Positions 18,869-28,569 are shown, counted from the stretch's first letter. The stretch is 64,000 bases of DNA from Cytophagales bacterium UBA2561 (GCA_002340355.1 DDLX01000033.1:105770-169769); one strand, 5' to 3'. The notes: a model not told the origin generated them from the letters alone. Numbers and translations: made by a program.

Positions 18869-20251
18869 TTATTTATGTAAGATTAGTTCTACTCTTCGAT
18901 TTAGTCTTCGGGTGTGTTCTTGGGAATTATCTGCCACAGGGCGTTGTCCACCATAGCCTAAACACGTAATTCGGTCAGCAGAAACTTGTTTTTGCTGTAC
19001 TAAGTAACCTTTTACTGCGATGGCACGGCGTTCGGAAAGTGCTAAATTCTTATCGGGATCTCCGATATTATCGGTATGTCCTACCAGACGCAATTTTAGA
19101 TTAGGAAATTTTTGTAATAATTGAGCTACTCGTTCTAATTCAGGTTCAGACGTAATTAATAACTCCGAACTACCTCGATTAAACCCTATTCGAAGGGGAA
19201 CAGGGATCTCCAAAAAACTATCAATCGAATCTGTACTAAATAAATCGTCCAATGTTTTGGGAGCTTTTTTAGGAAGAACTGTAGAAGTAAAAGGAGTGTG
19301 AAATAGTCCTGCCCCTTCTGTTCCAATCCATATAATACCCTGATTATCAAACTTTATACATAGACCAGAATTACTCTGAAATCCTTGATTTTTGCCATAA
19401 GTAGTTGGGTTTCCATTAGCCAAAACAGCCACTTGATTAGAAACAAAAGCCGAATTCCCATACGTATTAATATCGAAATCCATCACACGAGTATATTTGA
19501 GAGAAGAAGGTACAGGTAATTCAATCCAATTCTCAAAATTTTCATATTTCCATATTTTTGAGCCTTCGTCATCAACCGCAATAATCCAAAGCGAATTTTG
19601 AAACTCTTTGATGGATGTAATTTGTCCGTCTATCTTAAAACTTTCCCATTTTTCATTATCTCGAATTCGACATAGACCTTTTGATGTTCCAATCCATTTA
19701 TCTCCAAAACGATCAGCATGAATGGCAAAAACTCGATTGCTTAGAATCTTAGAATTTTGAGTAGAATAATACGATTTCCCATTTAATAAATCAACCGTTA
19801 GAATACCTTTTCCTGCCGTTCCAGCCCAAATTTTTCCATCCTTATCTTCGGTCAAAGAAGTAACTAAAAAATTCCCTAAGTTACTAAAATCAAAATAGTT
19901 AAATTTTCCTGTTGAATCCATTCTCAAAATAGCACTGCGGTAAGTCCCTAACCAAATAGTTTGAGTAGTTGGAAAATTTTTTGCCAACTGAATACAGCTA
20001 ATAGAACTTTCAGTATAGGAATCAGATTGAATGCCAGGGTCAAATAATTGAAAGGTCTCTTTTTCTAATTTGATAAGTCCTTGAGCCGTACCAATCCATT
20101 TATTATTTTGTGCATCAATAGCAATGGCATTAACGGCTTGATTTCGGATCTGAGGATGCTGATTCAATAATTGATCCTGAGCCAGAATATCTAATTCTGA
20201 AAAACAAAAATATTGGAAAAGTACTATTTTTAGAATTAAGAAAAAACGCAT
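18869..20251 (-). CDS. Beta-propeller/OmpA fusion protein
   Basis: A signal peptide is followed by about 300 residues of two-component-regulator-type propeller repeats (NNKWIGTAQGLIKL, GKIWAGTAGKGILTVD, GDKWIGTSKGLCRI, IIWIGTEGAGLFHT). The C-terminal 110 residues are an OmpA-like peptidoglycan-binding domain with 'RLVGHTDNIGDPDKNLALSE' and 'NRRVELIL'. The combination suggests an outer-membrane or cell-wall anchored protein displaying a propeller. The partner is unknown. Confidence 0.8.
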   Translation of the reverse strand: MRFFLILKIVLFQYFCFSELDILAQDQLLNQHPQIRNQAVNAIAIDAQNNKWIGTAQGLIKLEKETFQLFDPGIQSDSYTESSISCIQLAKNFPTTQTIWLGTYRSAILRMDSTGKFNYFDFSNLGNFLVTSLTEDKDGKIWAGTAGKGILTVDLLNGKSYYSTQNSKILSNRVFAIHADRFGDKWIGTSKGLCRIRDNEKWESFKIDGQITSIKEFQNSLWIIAVDDEGSKIWKYENFENWIELPVPSSLKYTRVMDFDINTYGNSAFVSNQVAVLANGNPTTYGKNQGFQSNSGLCIKFDNQGIIWIGTEGAGLFHTPFTSTVLPKKAPKTLDDLFSTDSIDSFLEIPVPLRIGFNRGSSELLITSEPELERVAQLLQKFPNLKLRLVGHTDNIGDPDKNLALSERRAIAVKGYLVQQKQVSADRITCLGYGGQRPVADNSQEHTRRLNRRVELILHK

Positions 20252-20312
20252 TTTTCGTAGAATTTTAGTTTATTATTTATCTCCATTGCACCCATCAAAA
20301 TTGAAAACTTTC

Positions 20313-20343
20313 CTGAGTATTCGCAAATAAAATACTATTTTTG
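20313..20343 (+). promoter_or_regulatory. Likely promoter for the 20384 gene
   Basis: TATTTTTG at 20336-20343 is a full match to TAnnTTTG. A CTG at 20313-20315 stands 20 bp upstream where TTG is expected. Confidence 0.4.
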
Positions 20344-20383
20344 TGCGAAATTTTTCTATCAAAATTTAGAGTATCGTCATTCA

Positions 20384-20824
20384 ATGGGTAAGTTAACAAA
20401 ACGAGATTTTGAAAATCATTGGCAAAAAATCGGCTATGAAATTCCCCGTAATGGTTTTATCCAAAAACTACATAAAGGTTATTATAAAGTTATTCGAAAA
20501 AAAATTACTGACGTAGATCAAATTGTGGGTGCCTTTTTCGCTTCGACCAAAGACCGCAATGGTTTTTCAATGGGAATTTTCATGGCATGTACTGATTGTT
20601 TTGCGTACGCAGCCGTATATCCTGACCGTGATGTTGTCGTTTTAGAGTTATTTCCCTATACTAAAATCGAAAGTTTTGCCACAGCACTATCAGCAGAAAA
20701 AGAGCCTACTACACTGGTCATAAAAATATATGATAAAGAAGTCCAAATTGTAGGACATGAGTTCCGAATTCCTGATGCCTTTCTAATCAATTTAAAGCAA
20801 TCTGGAGTATTACAACTTGCATAA
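20384..20824 (+). CDS. Conserved hypothetical protein, 146 aa
   Basis: The protein is soluble and has no signal peptide. The N-terminus is basic (KLTKRDFENHWQKIGYEIPRNGFIQKLHKGYY). The remainder alternates predicted strands (VGAFFASTKDRNG, AAVYPDRDVVVLELFPY, TLVIKIYDKEVQIVG) and ends with a helix, a pattern that resembles bacterial PH-like domains. No catalytic motif is visible. It faces pgi across a bidirectional terminator. Confidence 0.5.
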   Translation: MGKLTKRDFENHWQKIGYEIPRNGFIQKLHKGYYKVIRKKITDVDQIVGAFFASTKDRNGFSMGIFMACTDCFAYAAVYPDRDVVVLELFPYTKIESFATALSAEKEPTTLVIKIYDKEVQIVGHEFRIPDAFLINLKQSGVLQLA

Positions 20825-20843
20825 TTTGATAGTCAATATTTAT

Positions 20844-20884
20844 AAAAAAAGTCATGATATAATTTCTATATGATGACTTTTTTT
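20844..20884. terminator. Bidirectional terminator between convergent genes
   Basis: AAAAAAAGTCATgATAT pairs with ATATgATGACTTTTTTT. The A- and T-runs allow termination on both strands. Confidence 0.75.
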
Positions 20885-20924
20885 GTCGAATAAATAATTT
20901 TATATATCAGTAATAAATTAAAAA

Positions 20925-22289
20925 TCAACCTAATCGAGCTAATAGTTTCTGAGTCTTATCTTCAAACCCTGGTTTTCCTAGTAAAGCAAACATATTTGAT
21001 TTATAGGCTTCTACTCCTGGTTGGTCAAATGGATTTACATTTAAAATATACCCGCTTACGGCACAAGCTTTCTCAAAAAAGTAAATCAGTTGTCCAAGTG
21101 TATACGGTGTAATTTCAGGAATTTCAATACGAATATTTGGAACGCCTCCTTCTACATGAGCTAACATTGTTCCTTTTTCTGCCATATGATTAACTTCACC
21201 GATGGTTTTTCTTGCCAGATAATTCAATTTATCCAGATTCGCTTTTTCTTTTTCGATAGTCATATCTTGAGTAGGTTTTCCTACAGAAATGACTGTTTCA
21301 AAAATACTCCGCTCGCCATCTTGAATAAGTTGCCCCATAGAATGCAAATCAGTTGTAAAGTTCACTCCAGCAGGAAAGATACCTTTGTGTTCTTTACCTT
21401 CACTTTCACCATAAAGTTGTTTCCACCATTCAATAAAATACTGTAAACGAGGGTGATATCCTGCTAAAATCTCAATTTTTTTACCTTTCCGATATAGCGC
21501 ATTTCGCACGGCTGCATATTGTGAAATCGGATTTTTAGCTAAGTCTATTTCTGTATCCGTAAACTCTTGCATCGCTTTTGCACCTTCCACCAACTGACGA
21601 ATATCGAATCCTGCTGCAGCAATCGGTAATAAACCCACAGGGGTCAATACTGAAAAACGCCCACCAATATCATCTGCAATGTCAAACGTTTGATATCCTT
21701 CTTGATCAGCAAGTTTTCGAAGTGCGCCTTTCCTAGCATCTGTAATCGCTACAATTCGGTCTTTCGCGCCATCTTTTCCATATCGTTCTTCAAGGTCTTT
21801 TTTCAACATCCGAAAAGCAAGCGCAGGTTCAGTAGTTGTTCCTGACTTAGAGATAACAGCTACGGCATAGGATTTATTTTTAAGAATACCTTGTAAATCA
21901 GTCAGATAATCTGCACAAATATTCTGTCCTGCATAAATAACCAAAGGAGCTTGACGCTCAGTTTTGGAAAGCATTGCCGAAAAATGATGAGATAAAGCAT
22001 CAATAACAGCTCTTGCACCCAGATATGAACCACCAATACCAACGACAACTAAAATATCAGCCGTATTTTGAATATGAGTCGCTACAGTTTCTAATTTTTG
22101 GAGTTCTTCTTCTGAAATATCTGAGGGTAAAGTTTGCCAGCCTAAAAATTCATAGCCTTTTCCTGTTTTGTCATGTAAGCATTGATTATGTGCCAAAATT
22201 TCGCCTTCGAAGTCCACAATATCCGCTTCCGTTAGAAATCCAGACCGTTTGGCTAGGGTTTGTGTAAAATTGACTTGTAATGAAATCAT
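20925..22289 (-). CDS. pgi: Glucose-6-phosphate isomerase
   Basis: Pgi interconverts glucose-6-phosphate and fructose-6-phosphate in glycolysis and gluconeogenesis. The PGI signatures are clear: GIGGSYLGARAVIDAL, 'VISKSGTTTEPALAFR', 'GGRFSVLTPVGLLPIAAAG' and the catalytic Glu segment 'LYGESEGKEHKG'. The length of 454 aa is that of the short bacterial form. Monocistronic. Confidence 0.95.
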   Translation of the reverse strand: MISLQVNFTQTLAKRSGFLTEADIVDFEGEILAHNQCLHDKTGKGYEFLGWQTLPSDISEEELQKLETVATHIQNTADILVVVGIGGSYLGARAVIDALSHHFSAMLSKTERQAPLVIYAGQNICADYLTDLQGILKNKSYAVAVISKSGTTTEPALAFRMLKKDLEERYGKDGAKDRIVAITDARKGALRKLADQEGYQTFDIADDIGGRFSVLTPVGLLPIAAAGFDIRQLVEGAKAMQEFTDTEIDLAKNPISQYAAVRNALYRKGKKIEILAGYHPRLQYFIEWWKQLYGESEGKEHKGIFPAGVNFTTDLHSMGQLIQDGERSIFETVISVGKPTQDMTIEKEKANLDKLNYLARKTIGEVNHMAEKGTMLAHVEGGVPNIRIEIPEITPYTLGQLIYFFEKACAVSGYILNVNPFDQPGVEAYKSNMFALLGKPGFEDKTQKLLARLG

Positions 22290-22681
22290 TTATCATCTTG
22301 GTTTAGGTAAAAAAACTTAAAATCCTAAAAAAGATTTTGATGAAACGTTATTTGAGATTTGTCTTGAGAATAAAATCCCTAGTTACAGAATTTCGTTCAG
22401 AATCTCAACAATTGAACGACCTAAATTCGAAGTATTCAATTAAAATAATTTATTTTTTCAACACGAAAATCAATTACATGACTTCAAAACGAGTCGTTTG
22501 TTTTTCTATCTTTTCCATGTAAATTTTTACATCTCCTGCCTTTTTTTGCGGAAAATTGACATTTGATTCTTATTAAAATCCGAATTTTCCTTCGAACTTT
22601 GCATTCATATAAGATGGATAGTGAAAGTTATGAATCTTAAAATTGCTTCTAAATTTCAAAACAATAAAAATTCAATTATTT

Positions 22682-23398
22682 ATGGTACAAAAAAAATATC
22701 ATTGGTTTTTTATATTGATATTATCTACTTCATTTTTAGCAAGTTGTGATAATCAAGAAGAACAAATGGCTAAAAAAGGAGCTGACCAATTGTTAAATAA
22801 TGATTTTCATGGTGCATTACGAACATTCGATGACCTACTCCGAAAATATCCTAATCATGTTGAGGGTTATTCTAATCGAGGAGCAGTCAAAGTAAATCTT
22901 GGAGATCTGAAAGGTGCATTCAATGACTTTACTCGTGCTATCAAGATTAATCCTAAGCACGCCCCTGCTTATGGAAATCGTGCTTTAATTTATTTTCATA
23001 CTAAACAATACGAAAAATCTATTACTGATTATAACAAGCAAATTGAGCTTGATCCCAATAATTTGAGCGCATATTTAAATCGTGGACAAGTCCTAATTGA
23101 GATTAAAAAACCCGCAGAAGCACTCAAAGACTTCAAATATCTAGTTGATAATCAGAAAGATAATAAGGAAGCTTTTCTTTGGTATGGAATTGCTCTAAAG
23201 AATACTCAGCAATATACAACTGCCATAGATGCCTATAATCAAGCTTTACGACTAGATGCTCAATTTTCAGATGCTTACTTGATGCGTGGAAATGCATTAG
23301 ATGCTCAAGAGCGAAACGAAGAAGCCTGCAAGGACTGGCAGAAGGCTGCTGAATTGGGAAATAAGTCAGCCAGAGCCAATTTAAGTCGTTGTCAATAA
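22682..23398 (+). CDS. TPR-repeat lipoprotein
   Basis: The start at 22682 (MVQKKYHWFFIL) gives a clean lipoprotein signal ending in FLASC; the longer frame from 22643 adds a basic stretch. The mature part consists of about six tetratricopeptide repeats (for example 'VEGYSNRGAVKVNLGDLKGA', 'APAYGNRALIYFHTKQYEKS', 'SDAYLMRGNALDAQERNEEA'). It probably acts as a scaffold at the inner or outer membrane. Monocistronic; rpsU follows with its own promoter. Confidence 0.85.
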   Translation: MVQKKYHWFFILILSTSFLASCDNQEEQMAKKGADQLLNNDFHGALRTFDDLLRKYPNHVEGYSNRGAVKVNLGDLKGAFNDFTRAIKINPKHAPAYGNRALIYFHTKQYEKSITDYNKQIELDPNNLSAYLNRGQVLIEIKKPAEALKDFKYLVDNQKDNKEAFLWYGIALKNTQQYTTAIDAYNQALRLDAQFSDAYLMRGNALDAQERNEEACKDWQKAAELGNKSARANLSRCQ

Positions 23399-23439
23399 GA
23401 AAAATAGGTAACTTTCTTCGAAAAAAATCGTAGAAACGA

Positions 23440-23470
23440 CTGGAGTCATGACCAAAAATCCATACTTTTG
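23440..23470 (+). promoter_or_regulatory. Promoter for rpsU
   Basis: TACTTTTG at 23463-23470 fully matches TAnnTTTG. CTG at 23440-23442 stands 20 bp upstream in the -33 position. Confidence 0.55.
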
Positions 23471-23520
23471 CAAATCTAAATTTTGGAATTAATTTTTAAA
23501 TCCTAATTATAATTGATAAT

Positions 23521-23715
23521 ATGCTCACTATCAAAGTCAAAGACAATGAGTCCATTGATAAAGCGTTAAAACGCTTCAAAAAACAATTTGGTAAAACAGG
23601 AACGATGCAAGAGTTACGTTCACGTACTTTCTATAAAAAACGTTCAGTACAAAAGCGTGAAGAGCGTATTCGAGCGGCTTATCGTGAAAAAATGCACGCT
23701 AAATATAATTATTAA
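23521..23715 (+). CDS. rpsU: 30S ribosomal protein S21
   Basis: This 64-aa basic protein has the S21 pattern 'KVKDNESIDKALKRFKKQF' and 'RSRTFYKKRSVQKREER'. S21 binds near the anti-Shine-Dalgarno end of 16S rRNA; in Bacteroidota it is part of the structure that shields it. The length is normal. It is monocistronic with its own promoter. Confidence 0.95.
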   Translation: MLTIKVKDNESIDKALKRFKKQFGKTGTMQELRSRTFYKKRSVQKREERIRAAYREKMHAKYNY

Positions 23716-23741
23716 GGCTTATCGTCTCTTAATTTTGGTAT

Positions 23742-23769
23742 TTGCCCAAAATTTTTTTGATTACCTTTG
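23742..23769 (+). promoter_or_regulatory. Promoter for the 23861 lipoprotein gene
   Basis: TTG at 23742-23744, a 17-bp spacer and TACCTTTG at 23762-23769 fully match the consensus. Confidence 0.6.
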
Positions 23770-23860
23770 GTAAAGTTCACAATCTTTGTCAAAGGTATTT
23801 TTTTGTCCGAATTTATGACCTTATATCATTTAGATACTTAAAAATCAATTTTTTATATAG

Positions 23861-24760
23861 ATGAATTCAGTAGCTCATTTTCTATTTTTTGTTTTTATCA
23901 TTACTCTTCTCATAACAGGATGCGAAGATTCACCTAAAAATGTAGAAACCAAAGCTGTAACCCTTCAATTCCAAGAAGTTTACTTGACTGAAAACAACAA
24001 ACGACTTCAGGCTGATAGCTTTCCAAAAGTGCGTTATGGCACAAAATTAAAAATGTATATTACTGATTTTAAAGGATATAACTTAAAGAAAGGGAAGGCA
24101 TTTTTGGGATGTGCGGTAGAAATAACCGACGAATCAGGAAAACAAATCCAAAAACAAGAAGACATTTTGAAGACATACGAAACACTTGGTATTACGCCTG
24201 AAGATGCCAAAAATTTAATGACTTCAATGGTAGTTAGTACGCCTTTAGAAGTAGGGAAAAAATACTTTTGGACAGCACGACTTTGGGATAAAATTGGAGC
24301 TGGGGAAATTATGGCAAAAACACAAATTGAAGTTATTAGTGCCAACCCTGTACAGATTACCCAAAATGGTTTAACAATTCAAGAAGCCTTTTTGATTTCG
24401 TATGATTCGACAAGCCAAGAAGCAAGCCGACTTCACAATAATCAAGTGAAAGCTGGACATCAATTAAAATTACATTTAGCTGGTGTTCAGGGCTTTAAGC
24501 AAGATAAAAATGGAGTAATTCAAGCAGGTTGTACTCTTGAAATACGGGATCGGAATGGGCAATTAATTTTAATGTATAAAGATATGTTTGAACCATACAC
24601 CAAAGGAGTGCAATCGAAAGAAGTAGAGCAAATGACCTTAAATTTAGTTACTTCTAAACCACCTCAAGCTGGTGAACGTTATGACTTAATTGCACGAATT
24701 TGGGATAAACAAACTGAAAAATCTGCCGAACTCACACTAAATTTTGAGATTCTGGAATAA
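23861..24760 (+). CDS. Lipoprotein with two homologous domains
   Basis: A lipoprotein signal (ending LLITGC) precedes two domains of about 120 residues each. They align along their length: 'LKMYITDFKGYNLKKGKAFLG' with 'LKLHLAGVQGFKQDKNGVIQAG', then 'CAVEITDESGKQI' with 'CTLEIRDRNGQLI', then 'KYFWTARLWDK' with 'RYDLIARIWDK'. This points to an ancient internal duplication. The fold looks like beta-sandwich. Function unknown. Confidence 0.65.
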   Translation: MNSVAHFLFFVFIITLLITGCEDSPKNVETKAVTLQFQEVYLTENNKRLQADSFPKVRYGTKLKMYITDFKGYNLKKGKAFLGCAVEITDESGKQIQKQEDILKTYETLGITPEDAKNLMTSMVVSTPLEVGKKYFWTARLWDKIGAGEIMAKTQIEVISANPVQITQNGLTIQEAFLISYDSTSQEASRLHNNQVKAGHQLKLHLAGVQGFKQDKNGVIQAGCTLEIRDRNGQLILMYKDMFEPYTKGVQSKEVEQMTLNLVTSKPPQAGERYDLIARIWDKQTEKSAELTLNFEILE

Positions 24761-24816
24761 AACCCAATTTATTACATTACAAGCCTATCAAACTATTGGT
24801 TTTTGAGTCTTTAATA

Positions 24817-25515
24817 TTATCGTACTGCGGGGTGTCTTGGACATTTAATGCCTTGATAAACATAACTTAACGAAACTCCAAGATAATAGAAAAAGTCTTC
24901 ATTTTGAGCGTTTACTCGCAGAAATTTACTGGGATTTCCTATTAATTCAAAACCGTCAGATTTATCTCCAAAGGTTTTGATAGTTCGAAATTCTGCATTA
25001 AAATTCCATGTTTTAGTGAGTTTCTTTTTAAAGCCAATTCCAAATGGCATTACGATTTGATTAACTTGCTCTCGTTTAACTTCCTGATTATTTTGTCGTT
25101 TAATTTGAAAACGTTCTCCACCAATTCCCAAAAAGATAAAAGGACTCCACTTACGGCGGGCTTCGCGTCGAAAGTTAAAAAAATTATACTCAATTGTCCC
25201 TGATAAATCATACAGATTTCCCGAAAAATCAAAGTTTCGTATGTTTTGAAAGGCATCACTAGTATTAGTATCTTTCGCTCCAAACTTTGCATAATTTAGT
25301 CCAGCCTTCAAGCTCAGAAAAAAGTGAATATTATATTTAAAGAACAGCTCACCACTTGGCTGGATATTCCGAAAATTATAATTCGGTGCAAGATCACCTT
25401 TATAATTAAATGCTCCACCGCCAAAACCAAACTCAAGAGCTTGAGCAAAGTTGGCATTAGTATAACAACAAAAAACAAAAAACAAAAGACAAAAATGGCG
25501 TTTGTTAAATTGCAT
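24817..25515 (-). CDS. Outer-membrane beta-barrel protein (DUF6089-like)
   Basis: A signal peptide ends in NFAQA. The mature protein alternates amphipathic strands with turns, beginning 'EFGFGGGAFNYKGDLAP', the DUF6089/PorT-like barrel start, and ends 'SLSYVYQGIKCPRHPAVR'. The end resembles that of the next minus-strand gene upstream, so the two are paralogues. It probably forms a small eight-stranded barrel; a T9SS link is possible but not shown. Confidence 0.7.
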   Translation of the reverse strand: MQFNKRHFCLLFFVFCCYTNANFAQALEFGFGGGAFNYKGDLAPNYNFRNIQPSGELFFKYNIHFFLSLKAGLNYAKFGAKDTNTSDAFQNIRNFDFSGNLYDLSGTIEYNFFNFRREARRKWSPFIFLGIGGERFQIKRQNNQEVKREQVNQIVMPFGIGFKKKLTKTWNFNAEFRTIKTFGDKSDGFELIGNPSKFLRVNAQNEDFFYYLGVSLSYVYQGIKCPRHPAVR

Positions 25516-25553
25516 GAAGAAAAAAAGGATTTAAGTTAGGATAAGTAGTTAAA

Positions 25554-25590
25554 AATCTATAAGGTCTTGAACACCTTATAGATTCGATTT
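25554..25590. terminator. Terminator between the two barrel genes
   Basis: AATCTATAAGGT pairs exactly with ACCTTATAGATT around a 7-nt loop. The minus-strand 25598 gene ends 8 bp away. Confidence 0.7.
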
Positions 25591-25597
25591 TTAGAGG

Positions 25598-26800
25598 CTA
25601 TCGTGACGCTCCTCTATGCCAATGCCAAGGATTGCGATGACGGCGTTTGAAAGGCTCTGGACAACGTACTTGCCCTGGCAAAATATAAGATAAATGAATT
25701 CCTGTTACCATATAAGAATCGCGGTCACGATTATTTCCTCGAATATTTTCGTATGCCTGACTATATTTACCAAGATAAGTAATATATTCATTACCATCAA
25801 TCGGACTCAAGTAATATTTGGGAGTAACTATATGATCACTTAAAACGACAGGAACACGTCCGTTCTCCCTTGTTCGGTCACTCAAGGCACGAGCCAAATC
25901 CGCCTTATCGGGGTCATCAGGATAGAGTTCAGTAAAGATACCGGGGTCTGGGAAATCCCCACTCACATCATCCAAATAATCTGTAATCAAGAATCTCATA
26001 TTGACTTCAAAACTCAAATCCCAACGTTGTCCAATACGTTTTTTAAAGCCAAATCCGAATGGAATAGCTATCTGAATTGGTGAATAAGGCTTGCCATATT
26101 CGATAGTTTTTCCTGTTTCTGGATTTGTCCAAGATCCGCCTTGTCCTTCAGTAGTATATTTTCGGAGTTTTACCCAATCATCTCCAAACTCTTCAGGCAT
26201 CAACGCTTTGGGTTCATGATAGAGAATAGCTATACCAAACGTTAAGTAGGGTAAAACTTTATCTGGACGGTTATAATACAAGTCTCGATGAGCTGCAAGA
26301 TTCACAATTCCTGAGTAAGACAACTCAAAAATATCATTCCGAAAATGTAAATTCCGAACATAACGAAACTGATTATCAATGTGCATCGCATTAGCGGTAC
26401 TATCCGAGCCTTTGAGCCGACCATAAGAAAACATCAGTCGACTGGTGTACATTGGGCGGTGTCGTTTGATATATAAAACACTAAAATTGGCTCGGGTAAA
26501 CTCAATATCAGTAGCATAAAAATCTTGTAGAGGAGTTAGGTCGCCAAAGTAGTTCATCGCATTGATACCAAAGCCAATACTTCGATACCCTTGCCGAAAT
26601 TTATTCCACGTCCAGCTTTGACGATGAGGCGGTTTCCATTTACGTTGCTTTTTCCACAATTTGACCCGTCCCTTTTTCTTATTTTCTTCGTAATCGGTTG
26701 ATTTATGAGGAGTTAGTTTTTGTTGTTCTCGTTCTTCTTGTGCTGATACATAAGGAATAACTCCCAATACGACCAGCCAAAGTAAAAGTAGTTTTCTCAT
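25598..26800 (-). CDS. Larger outer-membrane beta-barrel protein (DUF6089-like paralogue)
   Basis: The signal peptide is 'RKLLLLWLVVLGVIPYVSAQ'. A basic, Trp-rich linker (RVKLWKKQRKWKPPHRQSW) precedes the barrel. The barrel region has 'SIGFGINAMNYFGDLTPL', matching the start of the neighbouring barrel (FGFGGGAFNYKGDLAP), and 'FGFGFKKRIGQRWDLSFEVNMRF', matching its 'FGIGFKKKLTKTWNFNAEFR'. It ends 'SYILPGQVRCPEPFKRR'. The pair looks like a tandem duplication followed by divergence. The cargo or function is unknown. Confidence 0.7.
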   Translation of the reverse strand: MRKLLLLWLVVLGVIPYVSAQEEREQQKLTPHKSTDYEENKKKGRVKLWKKQRKWKPPHRQSWTWNKFRQGYRSIGFGINAMNYFGDLTPLQDFYATDIEFTRANFSVLYIKRHRPMYTSRLMFSYGRLKGSDSTANAMHIDNQFRYVRNLHFRNDIFELSYSGIVNLAAHRDLYYNRPDKVLPYLTFGIAILYHEPKALMPEEFGDDWVKLRKYTTEGQGGSWTNPETGKTIEYGKPYSPIQIAIPFGFGFKKRIGQRWDLSFEVNMRFLITDYLDDVSGDFPDPGIFTELYPDDPDKADLARALSDRTRENGRVPVVLSDHIVTPKYYLSPIDGNEYITYLGKYSQAYENIRGNNRDRDSYMVTGIHLSYILPGQVRCPEPFKRRHRNPWHWHRGASR

Positions 26801-27014
26801 GAGGACTTTTTAACTTTTTGTTTTTTAACGCCTAAAGAGGCAGATTGATATAATCTTAGATCCGATAAAACCAAATTTGGATTAAAAAACATTGAAAAAT
26901 TTGATTTTTCTTGAGTTGCCATTTGAGTTTTTCAACGTGATTCTTAGGAAAAGTGTTCCTCTACTACACTCCATCCTCCTAAAATTAATTAAAATATAAA
27001 ATCGATAATAAAAC

Positions 27015-27041
27015 CTTACCCAGTCTTGGAAACTAGGTAAG
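27015..27041. terminator. Terminator after the pseudouridine synthase gene
   Basis: CTTACCcAGT pairs with ACTaGGTAAG. It lies just downstream of the minus-strand gene that ends at 27056. Confidence 0.55.
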
Positions 27042-27055
27042 TCTTTGGTCTAAAT

Positions 27056-28000
27056 TTATTTTTTCATATATTTCAGACGAATTACCTCTTTTTCAGTTAG
27101 ATAACGCCACTTTCCACGTAAAACTGTTTTTTTGGTCAGACCAGCAAAGCCAGTACGGTCAAGTTTTAAAACTTCATAGCCTAAATGCTCAAAAATACGG
27201 CGGACAATTCGGTTTTTGCCACTATGTAATTTCAGACCTACAATTCGTCCATCGCCAAAAAAGAAAAAATCATCAGGCTGAATCAAGCCATCTTCCAACT
27301 CTAAACCTGCCTGTATTTTCTCTGCATCTTCCTCAGTAATAGGCTTATCCAATTCGGCTTGATATTCCTTAGTCACCTGAGATGACGGATGCGCCAATTT
27401 CTTGGCTAAGTCGCCATCATTCGTCAGTAAAAGTACTCCTGTGGTATTTCGGTCAAGCCGTCCGACAGGAAAAACTCGCTCATCGCATGCTTGCCGAACC
27501 AAATTCATGACTGTCTTTCGACCTTGCGGATCATTCGTGGTCGTGATATGGTCTTTGGGCTTATTGAGCAGAACATAAACAAACTTTTCACGGCGCAAAA
27601 TTTTATTCTGATATTTGACTTCGTCCTTGAGTTGCACCCGATAACTTGGCTTCTGACAAACCTTATCATTCACCTGAATTTTGCCCGTAAAAATCAATTC
27701 ATCAGCCTCTCTCCGAGAACATATTCCCGAATTCGCAACAAATCGATTTAGTCGAATCCCTTTTTCTGCCGTATCTTTAGGGATGGCTCGTTTTTCAAGT
27801 TTTTTTAGGCGTTGACTATTGTAGTTTGGTGTTCTAATTTTCTGATGATCAGGATTTTTCGAATCAGAAGAATTGGACTGAGCAGTCTTCTTTTTGGTGG
27901 GTTTTCCTTGGAGTTTTTTGCGCCGTGTTTTACGGTCGGGTTTCTCTTTAATAAACTTACCAAATGGATTTTTTTTACCTGTTTTTTTAGGAGATTTCAT
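27056..28000 (-). CDS. 23S rRNA pseudouridine synthase, RluB/RsuA family
   Basis: The first 75 residues are a Lys-rich basic tail, common in Bacteroidota homologues. An S4 RNA-binding domain follows (LNRFVANSGICSRREADELI), then the catalytic domain with the Asp motif 'PVGRLDRNTTGVLLLTNDG' and 'LKLHSGKNRIVRRIFEHLGY'. It isomerises a uridine in rRNA, most likely in 23S. The upstream gene on the same strand is 60 bp away and the two share a promoter. Confidence 0.9.
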   Translation of the reverse strand: MKSPKKTGKKNPFGKFIKEKPDRKTRRKKLQGKPTKKKTAQSNSSDSKNPDHQKIRTPNYNSQRLKKLEKRAIPKDTAEKGIRLNRFVANSGICSRREADELIFTGKIQVNDKVCQKPSYRVQLKDEVKYQNKILRREKFVYVLLNKPKDHITTTNDPQGRKTVMNLVRQACDERVFPVGRLDRNTTGVLLLTNDGDLAKKLAHPSSQVTKEYQAELDKPITEEDAEKIQAGLELEDGLIQPDDFFFFGDGRIVGLKLHSGKNRIVRRIFEHLGYEVLKLDRTGFAGLTKKTVLRGKWRYLTEKEVIRLKYMKK

Positions 28001-28060
28001 ATGATTATCAGCGTCAGTATAAACGCAAAGTCTTCAGTTAAATGTGTTCGATTAGATTTT

Positions 28061-28441
28061 TTATTCTTCTGTTTTCACCTGAATTTTGAGGTCAATTTCA
28101 GGAGCTTCCTCATCTTTTCCAAAGCGCAAGACCGCTTTTGCCCCCGCTAAGAAAGAAGTCTGCTCTAAAGTTGGTTGGATAGTTTTGAAGAGTATTTCGG
28201 CATTTTCGCCATAAATAAAAAGAATACCGTCCGCCCCATCAACCGCAATTTCATGTCCGTCATAAATGCCCACTTCTTGAGTATTCACTATTTTTTCTAG
28301 TTCATCTTCCAGTCGAAATAACGGAGTCAAATCCCCCATCCCATAATCAAAATGAATCAAAACGGTTTGAGGATAATCTTCTGGCGTTTTTTTAGGAGGC
28401 TTTTTTTCTTTCCTTGAAAATAGTTTTCGAAACAGACTCAT
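28061..28441 (-). CDS. Conserved hypothetical protein, 126 aa
   Basis: The start was set at 28441 (MSLFRKLFSRKEKKP); the longer frame to 28492 adds a run of residues without support. After a basic N-terminus the protein reads 'TVLIHFDYGMGDLTPLFRLEDELEKIV', 'VGIYDGHEIAVDGADGILFIYGENAEILF' and 'FLAGAKAVLRFG'. The pattern recurs in Bacteroidota hypothetical proteins, but I do not know a function. It precedes the pseudouridine synthase gene in an operon. Confidence 0.6.
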   Translation of the reverse strand: MSLFRKLFSRKEKKPPKKTPEDYPQTVLIHFDYGMGDLTPLFRLEDELEKIVNTQEVGIYDGHEIAVDGADGILFIYGENAEILFKTIQPTLEQTSFLAGAKAVLRFGKDEEAPEIDLKIQVKTEE

Positions 28442-28569
28442 AACCTTAATCAAAAAATAACGTTTTGCTTGAAAAAAATAGAGCTTCCTCATTAACTAAT
28501 TAAACCCTTTTTTGTTCCCTGAAATAATAAGCTGGCTTAAAATTTAGGTGAGCATCTAATAGGGCTTCA

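Noticed and set aside
22337..22522. 61-codon frame between pgi and the TPR gene
   Set aside because: Composition looks like AT-rich noncoding DNA and no motif is seen.
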